DNA from: an uncultured Fluviicola sp.
Lineage (GTDB): Bacteria > Bacteroidota > Bacteroidia > Flavobacteriales_D > Crocinitomicaceae
Direction: 5' to 3'
Length of the DNA stretch: 64,000 bases
Assembly: GCA_913009205.1 (NCBI GenBank)
Contig: CAJVYC010000004.1
Location: 1 to 64,000, forward strand
Below the pieces are notes generated by a model. It saw nothing but the letters and a program-made list of their open reading frames with translations. It ran no database searches and was not told the origin of the DNA. A program made the position numbers and the translations under genes. Below, piece by piece: positions 42,680 through 50,987 of this stretch; the stretch's first letter is position 1, and the number at the start of each line of letters is the position of its first letter.

Positions 42680-44026
42680 TTAATTGTTTAATTGCATTAT
42701 CCGTTCGTCCATTTGATCCATGTATTTCAAAAAACTATCGATAAACATCTCGCCTTTAAAATGATACCCATCATGCGTGAAATGGATTTTATCGCTTCGC
42801 ATTAATTTGTTCGTTTGCCATGTTTTACTCGAACCTAGCTCTCCCATTATTCCATACAAGTCCCAAACAGCCATTCCATATTCAGCCGCCAATTCCTTAA
42901 TCACAGTTCGTTCTCTTGCAATATTTTTATTTAAGTATCTTCTGTGGTAGTAGGAATCATTTGGAACCGTCAACAGCAATGCGCAATTCGGATTCGCTCG
43001 AAGTGCCATCTGCATCATTTTCTCTAAATTCCTTTTGTAAACACTGGGTTTGAATTTATCGTAAGTAGTATTTCCGTCATTTGTTCCAACTGCATAAGCG
43101 AAAAGGTCAGGAGGATACGTTTTTAATTGTTCTTCAAAACGAACGTTCGCTAAATACGTATAAAGTCCAGCGCCGTTAATTCCAATGGCCGTGTAAGAAA
43201 CCCCAGGAAGATCGTTCATCAAAATGAATCCATAAATTTCAAGTTCCGGAGCATTCCTTCCTTTGTATTGAAATTGAATGTTCATCGAGTCTAATCCGTC
43301 GGAGAAGTGAACGTCTGTATAACCCAGTTCAGCATTGTGCTCGACTCCAACTACGAGTAATTCATCCGATCCAAAATTAATCCAATACGGAAATTCACCA
43401 ATGTTATGGAAAATTCGAACACTTTGAATGGGCGGTTTGCTTGTCGTTCTGTCGTATTCAAATTTAATTGTGATAACAGTATCTGCGCAAGTTATCCCCG
43501 CACCTAATACGCCATAATCAAAATCGTATTTCGACGGTCTGTGAGGAATACATCTGTATGGATCCCAAGTGTTTGGTGATGAGAATTCGTAATTCCCAGG
43601 ATTATTCGTTTTCGCTAAATCAAAAGGAAAAACCCATCCGCGTTCTCCTGGAATACCCGACCAACGTTCTTGCATGTATTCTCGAACATCATTCGTATAG
43701 ATATCGGCCTGAACGTGAGAACCACCAATATGGTACACGTTAATTTTTCCTTTTTTATCGTCAATTAATCGGCGAAATTTATCGTGTAGAATTTCAAAAT
43801 TTGGACTCGATTGATTAAAGAACTCATAATTATTTTTTTCAAAATGAACGAAGGGGTACTTCGAATGTGTGGACATATCAATATCTCTAAAATCAGGAAA
43901 GGCATACGCGCTTAATGAGTCATTGTAAGATTCGTTTACAACAGTGTCCGCAGCGGGAATGATAGTGTCTTGCGCAAACGAACCCGTCAGCAACAAAATT
44001 GATAATATGGTAAGAATTTCCTTCAA
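42680..44026 (-). CDS. SGNH/GDSL-fold hydrolase-like secreted protein
   Basis: The start is a TTG directly adjoining the stop of the upstream paralogue. A signal peptide (MKEILTILSILLLTGSFAQ) opens the 448-residue protein. SGNH blocks can be followed: HIGGSHVQADIY (block I, with GGSH in place of GDS), AYAVGTNDGNTTY (block III, with the Asn) and SDKIHFTHDGYH (block V, Asp-x-x-His). A beta-rich insert lies between blocks I and III. The protein should act in the periplasm with the MBOAT acyltransferase, perhaps as the acyl-transfer or acceptor-handling partner, as AlgJ/AlgX/PatB2-like proteins do elsewhere. Confidence 0.82.
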   Translation of the reverse strand: MKEILTILSILLLTGSFAQDTIIPAADTVVNESYNDSLSAYAFPDFRDIDMSTHSKYPFVHFEKNNYEFFNQSSPNFEILHDKFRRLIDDKKGKINVYHIGGSHVQADIYTNDVREYMQERWSGIPGERGWVFPFDLAKTNNPGNYEFSSPNTWDPYRCIPHRPSKYDFDYGVLGAGITCADTVITIKFEYDRTTSKPPIQSVRIFHNIGEFPYWINFGSDELLVVGVEHNAELGYTDVHFSDGLDSMNIQFQYKGRNAPELEIYGFILMNDLPGVSYTAIGINGAGLYTYLANVRFEEQLKTYPPDLFAYAVGTNDGNTTYDKFKPSVYKRNLEKMMQMALRANPNCALLLTVPNDSYYHRRYLNKNIARERTVIKELAAEYGMAVWDLYGIMGELGSSKTWQTNKLMRSDKIHFTHDGYHFKGEMFIDSFLKYMDQMDERIMQLNN

Positions 44027-45496
44027 TTACTGCTCTTTTGTCCATTTACTAAATTCTGTTAACAACGCTTCATAGAAGAATTGAGACGCGATTTTCGCGC
44101 CACCGTTACTAAAGTGGATATGATCGCTTCCCGCCAGTCCTTTATCAACCCAAGCTGGCATTGAATTTTTTCCGCCCATTGCGCCATATAAGTTCCAGAA
44201 AGCACTTCCAGTGTCAATGGTCTCTTCCTTCATTTTCTGAACACAGTAGGGTAAGAACTTATACGTTTCGTAAATTTCCTGATCAAGTTTTGACATGTCA
44301 CTCGGTCCAATAACAATAACCATTGCACCCGGATTTAATTTTTTGACGCGGTAAATTTGGCTTTTGAAATAACTCACAAAATTATCTACGCCAGTGCTGT
44401 CTTTGAAGAATGGCACTGAATTTCCACCAAATTGCATGATGACTAGTTCTGTGTTCAATTCCGAATACATCGATTTAAGAACTGTTTGATTCATTCGACC
44501 GAACACGGTTCCGCTCGATCCACGCATTCCAATGTTTGAAACTTGAACGCCGTAATCTCCTTCCAATGAGAAAGCGCAGACGTTAGGACTTACTTTGCCC
44601 GTAAATTCGTAATTCAATTTGCCCGGAGTAGAAGGAAAGGTGAGGAGAACTGAGTGCTGCGCTCCGTCCATTTTCAATTCCTGCTCATGGATTAGGGTTC
44701 CATCATTATAGACCTTCAGTTTTGTTGGAGTTATGCAGCTGTTGTAGTGCATTCTCACATTGTTGAACTGTCTGGCACGCGCATAAGCATTTGAAGAGGC
44801 TGCTATTTCAATCCAGCCTGTTTGTGTGATCAATGAATCGAGATTGGTGGTACTGTCTATTTCAATTTCTGGTGTAAATCGAGAGGCAGAAGCCATAACG
44901 CCGTATTTGGCACTTTTCAATGATGCCCCACCGAAGCACGTGTACCGTTGGAAGTTTTCCGAGTAGGACTGCTTAAAAGCGAAAGTGTTGTAGACGTTTG
45001 TAGCAGGGATTAATCCCGGGCCATTTCCGCCGAATTGATTTTGTATTTTCTGACGAATATAGCTTGTCATGCGATCTCCTTCAATTTGAGAATCACCATA
45101 ATGTAGAATTGACATCTTCTTTCGATTCGCAGCGACACTATTTAACTTTGCAAAAAACGAATGCAAATTCAATTTACCGGCTTCGTTGAATTGAAGATTC
45201 GTTGCAGCATCTTCATTCAGTTCACTGGCATTTGGTGCTCCAAAATCTCCATTGGAATCGTTCTTGTGGACTGTTAATGGCTCATCAACAATGGATGTGT
45301 CGACATCGGATACAATAGCTTCAATGTCGGCTGTTTCTTGAACAGGAGGCTGAATAAAATTTTGAAGCGTTAGAAATTTAATTTTATGGCCGTTCACGTC
45401 AAAACCCTCATCAGGAACGAAAAATGTTACTGTGAGCAAGAGCGCAAGGATTCCGGCTACGAAAAGGGTGACTTTATATGCAGGTATTTCTTTCAA
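44027..45496 (-). CDS. SGNH/GDSL-fold hydrolase-like envelope protein
   Basis: The 489-residue protein has an N-terminal membrane anchor at about 9-27 (VTLFVAGILALLLTVTFFV). The SGNH core carries ILHYGDSQIEGDRM (block I, canonical GDS with nucleophile Ser), FGGNSVPF (block III) and GSDHIHFSNGGAK (block V, Asp-x-x-His). It is a diverged paralogue of the following gene: both have a beta-rich insert between blocks I and III, and both end with a GxYxxMG-like then HIHF segment. It is the first gene of the three-gene operon. The intact triad suggests that it is the catalytic member of the pair. Confidence 0.83.
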   Translation of the reverse strand: MKEIPAYKVTLFVAGILALLLTVTFFVPDEGFDVNGHKIKFLTLQNFIQPPVQETADIEAIVSDVDTSIVDEPLTVHKNDSNGDFGAPNASELNEDAATNLQFNEAGKLNLHSFFAKLNSVAANRKKMSILHYGDSQIEGDRMTSYIRQKIQNQFGGNGPGLIPATNVYNTFAFKQSYSENFQRYTCFGGASLKSAKYGVMASASRFTPEIEIDSTTNLDSLITQTGWIEIAASSNAYARARQFNNVRMHYNSCITPTKLKVYNDGTLIHEQELKMDGAQHSVLLTFPSTPGKLNYEFTGKVSPNVCAFSLEGDYGVQVSNIGMRGSSGTVFGRMNQTVLKSMYSELNTELVIMQFGGNSVPFFKDSTGVDNFVSYFKSQIYRVKKLNPGAMVIVIGPSDMSKLDQEIYETYKFLPYCVQKMKEETIDTGSAFWNLYGAMGGKNSMPAWVDKGLAGSDHIHFSNGGAKIASQFFYEALLTEFSKWTKEQ

Positions 45497-45705
45497 AGCA
45501 ATTTTTGATATCGTAAAAATAATTACAGAATTCCTTTAATCGCATTGTATTCAAGATTTTTATCAAGAATTAACAGGGCATAACTTCATGCTGCAAACTT
45601 CATGCAATTCAAAACGTTTAACCCACTTGATAGATTAAGGGTAAAACCTTCTGAATTATTCGACGTGGATTTCCAAGTATTCGTCTTCCAGAGAAAATAT
45701 TGCAC

Positions 45706-45713
45706 TAACTTTG
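45706..45713 (+). promoter_or_regulatory. Bacteroidota -7 box (TAACTTTG) abutting a start codon
   Basis: TAACTTTG ends four bases before the ATG at 45718, which implies a leaderless or nearly leaderless transcript of the thioredoxin-domain gene. A clear -33 element is not seen. Confidence 0.45.
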
Positions 45714-45717
45714 AAGC

Positions 45718-47730
45718 ATGGAAAAACACACCAATGATTTAATCAAAGAAACGTCTCCTTACTTGCTTCAGCATGCACACAATCCAGTGAATTGGGTTTC
45801 GTGGTCGGACGATGTGTTTGAACGTGCCAAAGCCGAAAACAAGTTGGTTTTGATTAGTGTTGGGTATTCCGCTTGCCACTGGTGTCATGTTATGGAGCAT
45901 GAATCATTTGAAGATGAAGAGGTTGCTGTGTTGATGAATAAATTATTTATCAACGTGAAAGTTGACCGAGAGGAACGCCCAGACGTTGATCAGGTATACA
46001 TGACTGCAGTTCAACTAATGACACAAAGAGGTGGATGGCCATTGAATTGTTTTACACTTCCTGATGGTCGGCCGGTTTACGGCGGAACATATTTTCCAAA
46101 GGAACAATGGATGCATATTTTGAAGTCATTGCACCATACGTATGAAAATGATTTGGAGAAAGTAACGGAGTACGCAGAAAATCTTCACGAGGGAATAATT
46201 TCAAGTGAATTGATCACGGAATCCGTTTCTCAATATGTCTTTTCTAAAGACAAATTGGATGAGATTATCCTTCGGTGGTCTAAAAATTTCGATGCAACTT
46301 ATGGAGGTGACAGCAAAGCGCCAAAGTTTCCATTACCGAGTAATTTTGAATTCCTTTTGGATTACGCGGTAAATAATAAAGATGCCAAAGTACTCAAGCA
46401 TGTAGAGAACTCATTGGATTGCATGGCGATGGGTGGCATTTATGATCAAATCGGAGGCGGGTTTGCGCGGTATTCTGTCGATATGCTTTGGAAAGTTCCG
46501 CATTTCGAAAAGATGCTTTACGATAACGGTCAATTGGTAAGTCTCTACACGAAAGCATATAAGATTTTCAAAAAGCCTTTGTACAAGCGAACGGTCGATC
46601 AAACGATTGAATGGCTCGAAAGAGAAATGACCGATGAATCAGGGGCTTTTTATTCTGCTCTGGACGCGGATAGTGAAGGAGTTGAGGGGAAGTTTTATGT
46701 TTGGACAGTTAGCGAATTGGAATCTACTTTAGAAGGTGACTTTGACTGGGTCAGAGAGTTATATGAGGTAAATCTTAACGGTCATTGGGAAGACGGAAAT
46801 TACGTTCTCTTACGCCGTTTATCAGACAAAGAGATCTTAAATAAAACAAAATGGTCGCAGTCGGATTTTGAAGAAAATTTGAACCGCGTCAATGATTTGT
46901 TGTTAACAGAACGTTCGCATCGGATTCGACCGGGACTTGATGATAAGTGTTTAACGTCATGGAACGCGATGATGCTTAAGGGACTTTGTGAAGCGTATAC
47001 TGTTTTTAAAGAGGATTCTTATTTGTGTTTGGCGTTGAAAAATGCAAAATGGTTGGAGAACAACCAACTTCGTGAAGATGGCGGACTTTGGAGAAATTAC
47101 AAAAAGGGAATAGCAAACATAGAAGGGTTTTTAGAGGATTACGCCCACGTAATTGATGCGTTTATGGCGTTATATTCTGTTTCTTTCGACGAATCTTGGT
47201 TAATTAAAGCGAAAAGATTAATGGACTATTCGATTGAACATTTCGGAGATGAAAAATCCAAGATGTTTTTCTTTACAGACAGTAAAACGGTGCTTATTGC
47301 ACGGAAAATGGAGGTGAATGATAATGTAATTCCATCAAGTAATTCCGTGATGGCGAGAAATCTCTTTTACTTATCAAAGTATTTTCACGATCATGCATTT
47401 CAAGAACGCGCAAAATTCATGTTGGCCAACGTATATGATGGAATGGAGATGTACGGCTCGGGGTACTCGAATTGGGGAGTGTTATTGAACCATCAGATCT
47501 TTTCTTTGCATGAGATCGTTTTTATGGATGACACCCAATCGAGTGTTGAAACGATTCAATCTGCGGAGATACCTAAAGTTCTTCTGGCAAAACGCAATTC
47601 AAAATCGACATTGCCAATTTTTAACGACAAAAGAGACGCTGATGCTAAGTCCTTGTTTGTTTGCGTTGAAGGAGCCTGTTTGCTTCAAACAACAGATGTA
47701 ACCGAAGCGATTAAGCAAGTTATTCAATAA
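45718..47730 (+). CDS. Thioredoxin-domain protein of the DUF255 / YyaL family
   Basis: The 670-residue protein matches the SSP411/spermatogenesis-associated protein 20 family. A DUF255 thioredoxin-like domain lies at about 1-170 with the start [12 protein letters not shown] and the redox motif SACHWCHVM (Cys53, Cys56). An alpha/alpha toroid of the N-acylglucosamine 2-epimerase type follows (about 200-600), with [17 protein letters not shown] and [13 protein letters not shown]. The biochemical role of the family is unsettled. No signal peptide is present. The gene is monocistronic. Confidence 0.93.
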   Translation: MEKHTNDLIKETSPYLLQHAHNPVNWVSWSDDVFERAKAENKLVLISVGYSACHWCHVMEHESFEDEEVAVLMNKLFINVKVDREERPDVDQVYMTAVQLMTQRGGWPLNCFTLPDGRPVYGGTYFPKEQWMHILKSLHHTYENDLEKVTEYAENLHEGIISSELITESVSQYVFSKDKLDEIILRWSKNFDATYGGDSKAPKFPLPSNFEFLLDYAVNNKDAKVLKHVENSLDCMAMGGIYDQIGGGFARYSVDMLWKVPHFEKMLYDNGQLVSLYTKAYKIFKKPLYKRTVDQTIEWLEREMTDESGAFYSALDADSEGVEGKFYVWTVSELESTLEGDFDWVRELYEVNLNGHWEDGNYVLLRRLSDKEILNKTKWSQSDFEENLNRVNDLLLTERSHRIRPGLDDKCLTSWNAMMLKGLCEAYTVFKEDSYLCLALKNAKWLENNQLREDGGLWRNYKKGIANIEGFLEDYAHVIDAFMALYSVSFDESWLIKAKRLMDYSIEHFGDEKSKMFFFTDSKTVLIARKMEVNDNVIPSSNSVMARNLFYLSKYFHDHAFQERAKFMLANVYDGMEMYGSGYSNWGVLLNHQIFSLHEIVFMDDTQSSVETIQSAEIPKVLLAKRNSKSTLPIFNDKRDADAKSLFVCVEGACLLQTTDVTEAIKQVIQ

Positions 47731-47793
47731 GCACCCTTGAAAAAAAACTCCGATAATTGAATTTTTAATAGTCTAATTCCTTTCTTTTATACC

Positions 47794-48675
47794 GTGAAGT
47801 TTATTGTATTGATATTTACTGGATTGTCACTGGGGCTGAACGCTCAAGTGTTGGATAATAGAAACGGAGAGGCATTTACAGATGTACCCTTTTTTAATGA
47901 TGATTTTGTACGCACGAATAAGCTGAAGAAAATCAAAGGGGAGTTCCAATACATGAAGAGAGGGAATGGATTGCGCTCAACGGAATTCAAGTATGTCTAT
48001 GAGTTCGACAAAAGTGGACGATTGATTTCAACGTTTGAAACGAGAGCCGATAAGGGCATTATTGATACGACTTGGAATAAATACAAATACGACGTCGATA
48101 ATAACATGACTGTTCACAGCAAGACGGACATGGAAGGGTTTCTTACGGTTAAATACACCCATGATTCCATTGGCCGTGTTTTGACTGAAGAATACATTCG
48201 AGATGTAGATAGCGCTGGAAAAGTGGTTCGCTCATTGTCGTTCAATAAAGAATCAATCAATTACGCGAGTTATGATTTACAGACGAAACGTACGTTCTAC
48301 AACAACTACGATTTACCCTATTTGGATGAATATTTCAATTACAATGAGCTTGGGTATTTGATGGAACGTATTGAGCGAATAAAAATGACTTCTGCAGTTT
48401 ATACATATAATTACGAATACAACCGAGAAGGGAAGTTATCTGCGATTCGAAAGTCGAGCAACAGAACCGAAGGATTTTTGGAAGAATTTTTATTCAAATA
48501 CGATGAATTGGGCAACCTGCTTGAAAAACACATCTATAAGAATGGGGAGTTTATCACAGATATTCAAATCATTTATAGTTCCAAAACAAAGCTGCTTTCA
48601 TCGGTAATTACTCGGGAGGTAAGTACAGATTTTATGATGATTTTAAGGTTCAATAATTACGAATTTTTCCGCTAG
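47794..48675 (+). CDS. Secreted YD-repeat-like protein
   Basis: The gene starts with GTG (MKFIVLIFTGLSLGLNAQ, a signal peptide). The 293-residue body is made of weak RHS/YD-type units: YEFDKSGRLIST, YKYDVDNNMT, YTHDSIGRVLTEEY, FNYNELGYLMERI, YEYNREGKLSAI and FKYDELGNLLEKH. Such beta-strand repeats in Bacteroidota often form small secreted proteins of unknown use. No toxin domain or T9SS tail is present. Its 3' end overlaps the convergent SDR gene by four bases. Confidence 0.75.
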   Translation: MKFIVLIFTGLSLGLNAQVLDNRNGEAFTDVPFFNDDFVRTNKLKKIKGEFQYMKRGNGLRSTEFKYVYEFDKSGRLISTFETRADKGIIDTTWNKYKYDVDNNMTVHSKTDMEGFLTVKYTHDSIGRVLTEEYIRDVDSAGKVVRSLSFNKESINYASYDLQTKRTFYNNYDLPYLDEYFNYNELGYLMERIERIKMTSAVYTYNYEYNREGKLSAIRKSSNRTEGFLEEFLFKYDELGNLLEKHIYKNGEFITDIQIIYSSKTKLLSSVITREVSTDFMMILRFNNYEFFR

Positions 48676-49673
48676 TCCAGTCTTCCGGCAACTGCATTTC
48701 GCACTTGTTCCTTTAGATCTCTAAATTCAAAATTCAAAGCATTTTTCACTTTTGAATTGTCGTAGGATTTTGACGCAAATAAATTATCGACCGTTTCTTT
48801 TGTGATGTCACTTCGCTTGCCAACAAGCTTTTTCGCAATAACGATAATGCGCCTAATAAAGTTCACAGTGAATTTATTAACAGCTTTAGTAGGAGCGCTT
48901 GCACCTATCTCATTTGCTACAACCGTCATGAGTTCTTTAAAACTTTGATTCGATCCGATGACCAAAAAACGTTCCTTCTTGATGTCCGATTTCATGAGTA
49001 GTTCCATAATTTCGACAATATCGCGAACATCTACTGTTGCGTTTGATCCGGAAGGGTAAAATCGAATCCCCTTTTCAACTGTTTTAAAAATTGTAAGCGA
49101 ACTTTCATTCCAGTTCCCTGCGCCAAAAATCACACATGGATTAATAATCGCCGCATTTAATCCTTCTTCGATTCCACGCCAAACTTCTTTTTCAGCAGAG
49201 TATTTAGAAATTCCATAAGCACTATTTCCAGGAGCATTTTTCCATTTGGTTTCCTCGCTAATTACATCTTTCTCATCTCCTCCAATTGCAGCTGTCGAGC
49301 TAACATGGATCAATTTGGTGACATTGTGATGAAGAGAAGCATTAACGATGTTTTCCGTTCCCTCTCGATTGATTTTCATCACCCGATTGAAATCTTTCGG
49401 ATGAAAAGAAACAAGTCCTGCGCAATGATAGATATGCGAACATCCATTCATTAATTCGAGAACACTTGTGATGTCCAAGATGTCGCATTCAATCCAATTT
49501 ATTTTCGAGAACTGTTCACTCCAAGATTCAGGATTGTAATATTGAAACAATGCTTTTACTTGGTTTAATCGATCAGCAGAGCGGTAGATTGCTTTTATTG
49601 AATCATCCGTTTTACTTAGACTAAACAACAAATGCGAACCAAGAATTCCAGTACCACCAGTTACAAATATCAT
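48672..49673 (-). CDS. NAD-dependent epimerase/dehydratase (extended SDR)
   Basis: The 333-residue protein has the NAD(P)-binding motif FVTGGTGILGSHL at the N-terminus, the HCAGLVSF segment, VSSTAAIGG, the active-site YGISKYSAEK (YxxxK) and INPCVIFGAG. This order fits dihydroflavonol-reductase-like or 3-beta-hydroxysteroid-dehydrogenase-like SDRs. The substrate is unknown. The gene is complete. Confidence 0.88.
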   Translation of the reverse strand: MIFVTGGTGILGSHLLFSLSKTDDSIKAIYRSADRLNQVKALFQYYNPESWSEQFSKINWIECDILDITSVLELMNGCSHIYHCAGLVSFHPKDFNRVMKINREGTENIVNASLHHNVTKLIHVSSTAAIGGDEKDVISEETKWKNAPGNSAYGISKYSAEKEVWRGIEEGLNAAIINPCVIFGAGNWNESSLTIFKTVEKGIRFYPSGSNATVDVRDIVEIMELLMKSDIKKERFLVIGSNQSFKELMTVVANEIGASAPTKAVNKFTVNFIRRIIVIAKKLVGKRSDITKETVDNLFASKSYDNSKVKNALNFEFRDLKEQVRNAVAGRLD

Positions 49674-49729
49674 AGTGCGAAGTTACGATCTTTGCTTGAA
49701 TTATTCTCTTTTTAGCAGTTTTTGGATAA

Positions 49730-49953
49730 GAAGAATGGCTCTTCGAACATTTAACTATTGCACTTCTGAGTAAATAGCGTTTAGATGAAACGAAAGTGCT
49801 TATAGAGCGTTTTTTGATCGTTGAAGAAAGCAATTTTATAACGCCTTCTGGAGAACTTACCGCAAAGATGAAGCAAATTGAATCAGTGATTGAGCTTTTG
49901 GCGAAAGTTTCAGGGAATGAAGAGTTGTTTCTGCTTGAAATCAAAAGGTATTA
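49730..49953 (+). pseudogene. Remnant of an unidentified gene
   Basis: A plus-strand frame gives EEWLFEHLTIALLSK, a TAG (49775-49777), then RLDETKVLIERFLIVEESN, FITPSGELTAKMKQ, IESVIELLAKVSGNEELFLL and a stop just inside the MGMT 3' end. The residue pattern looks coding (amphipathic, charged), and an internal amber codon and the lack of a start suggest decay. I do not recognise the family; the ITPSGELTAKMK phrase only faintly resembles the end of acyl-CoA synthetases. Confidence 0.35.
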
Positions 49954-50295
49954 AAGCTCCAATTCTTGAGAAGGGTCCCAGTACACCTCTTTGAAATTTA
50001 CAATTTTATCCTTTTCTACAACGACTCCTTCTTTGCTCAATAATCGCTCCATTTGATCCGAATCGGCGAAGTGCATTTTACCCGTTAACAAGCCAATTCT
50101 ATTCACAACTCTGTGGGCAGGAACATTTTTCAAATTATGAGCGGCATTCATAGCCCATCCAACCATTCGGCTTGACCTAGGAGACCCAAGATAATTTGCA
50201 ATAGAGCCATAAGAAGTTACTCTTCCCTCCGGAATTAATCGAACCACGTCATAAACGTTTTGAAAAAAATCCTTGTTCTTTTCGGAAATCTTCAT
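49951..50295 (-). CDS. MGMT-family alkyltransferase-like protein without the acceptor cysteine
   Basis: The 114-residue protein has the DNA-binding fold of O6-alkylguanine-DNA alkyltransferase: IPEGRVTSYGSIANYLG, the arginine finger in RMVGWAMNAAH, and the active-site region. There the usual PCHRV is PAHRVVNRIG, so alanine replaces the alkyl-accepting cysteine. Such proteins (ATLs) bind alkylated bases and hand them to nucleotide excision repair instead of repairing directly. The N-terminal domain of Ada/Ogt is absent, as in other ATLs. Seven bases separate it from the upstream small secreted protein gene. Confidence 0.92.
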   Translation of the reverse strand: MKISEKNKDFFQNVYDVVRLIPEGRVTSYGSIANYLGSPRSSRMVGWAMNAAHNLKNVPAHRVVNRIGLLTGKMHFADSDQMERLLSKEGVVVEKDKIVNFKEVYWDPSQELEL

Positions 50296-50302
50296 CTGAA
50301 TA

Positions 50303-50677
50303 CTAGAGGTTGAATTGTATATATTTCCCTTTGTACACGATCGTTTTATTTGGGTAGATATAAGTGACTGTATTGTTTCCAGTATGAAAACAAATGGTGA
50401 AATCAGAGATGTTTAATCTGGAAACAATATATCCTTCATATGTTCGACCAACGACAGGGTATTTGGAATCACTTTTCAAACTTGCTGAATTAAGCTTTGA
50501 TTCAATGATGTAATCAGTAATGTAATCTTTCAAACTCCAGTATACTTGATTTGGAGAACACCTTGTTTTAGTGTCTCCATTCACGATTATCGGTTTAAGA
50601 TAGCCCTTCTGAGAAAATGAATCGGCACTTAAAAAGAGTGTGAAAGCAATTGCGATAAGTCTAGTGGTACAGCCCAT
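50303..50677 (-). CDS. Small secreted protein, unknown
   Basis: The 124 residues start with a signal peptide (MGCTTRLIAIAFTLFLSADSF) and continue as a beta-rich, Tyr/Asn/Lys-rich domain with two cysteines (TRCSPNQ and TICFHTG) that could pair. No family is recognised. It lies upstream of the MGMT-like gene in a probable two-gene unit. Confidence 0.6.
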   Translation of the reverse strand: MGCTTRLIAIAFTLFLSADSFSQKGYLKPIIVNGDTKTRCSPNQVYWSLKDYITDYIIESKLNSASLKSDSKYPVVGRTYEGYIVSRLNISDFTICFHTGNNTVTYIYPNKTIVYKGKYIQFNL

Positions 50678-50987
50678 GGATAGTTTAAAAATAGAAGATA
50701 AAACGGAATACCTTCAATCAAAAATACAATCTTGTTGTACTCGCGTAAGAATAAATATATAAGAAGATTTAAACAATGTTGTATTTTGAATGGGACAATT
50801 TACTCTGAATCATTTGAATACCGACTCAATTCCAATAGGAATTGATGATTAAAAATACGTTTAAGAAGACGAATAATAAGTCAGAACAATTCAAATTTAT
50901 TAGGACTTTAATTGATCGAAAGTTTAACGGAGCAATCGAAGGTGAATTCCAATACTACAATGAATCTTTAATCGAAATTAAAAAAGA
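50678..50987. other. Gap of 310 bases with a perfect inverted repeat
   Basis: The gap holds an 8-bp perfect inverted repeat TCAATTCC-AATA-GGAATTGA (50826-50845) without a T tail. A 61-codon plus-strand frame starts on top of it and runs into the antisense of the glmS end; I do not call it a gene. No remnant is recognised. Confidence 0.4.

Noticed and set aside
49621-49944. A 107-codon minus-strand frame ending in a Trp-rich tail
   Set aside because: The tail is a frame-shifted reading of the SDR N-terminus, and the middle is antisense to the plus-strand remnant at 49730-49953.
50678-50987. A glmS-type ribozyme or riboswitch
   Set aside because: This side is downstream of glmS, and the upstream side is fully occupied by the DUF4270 gene six bases away, so there is no leader to hold one.
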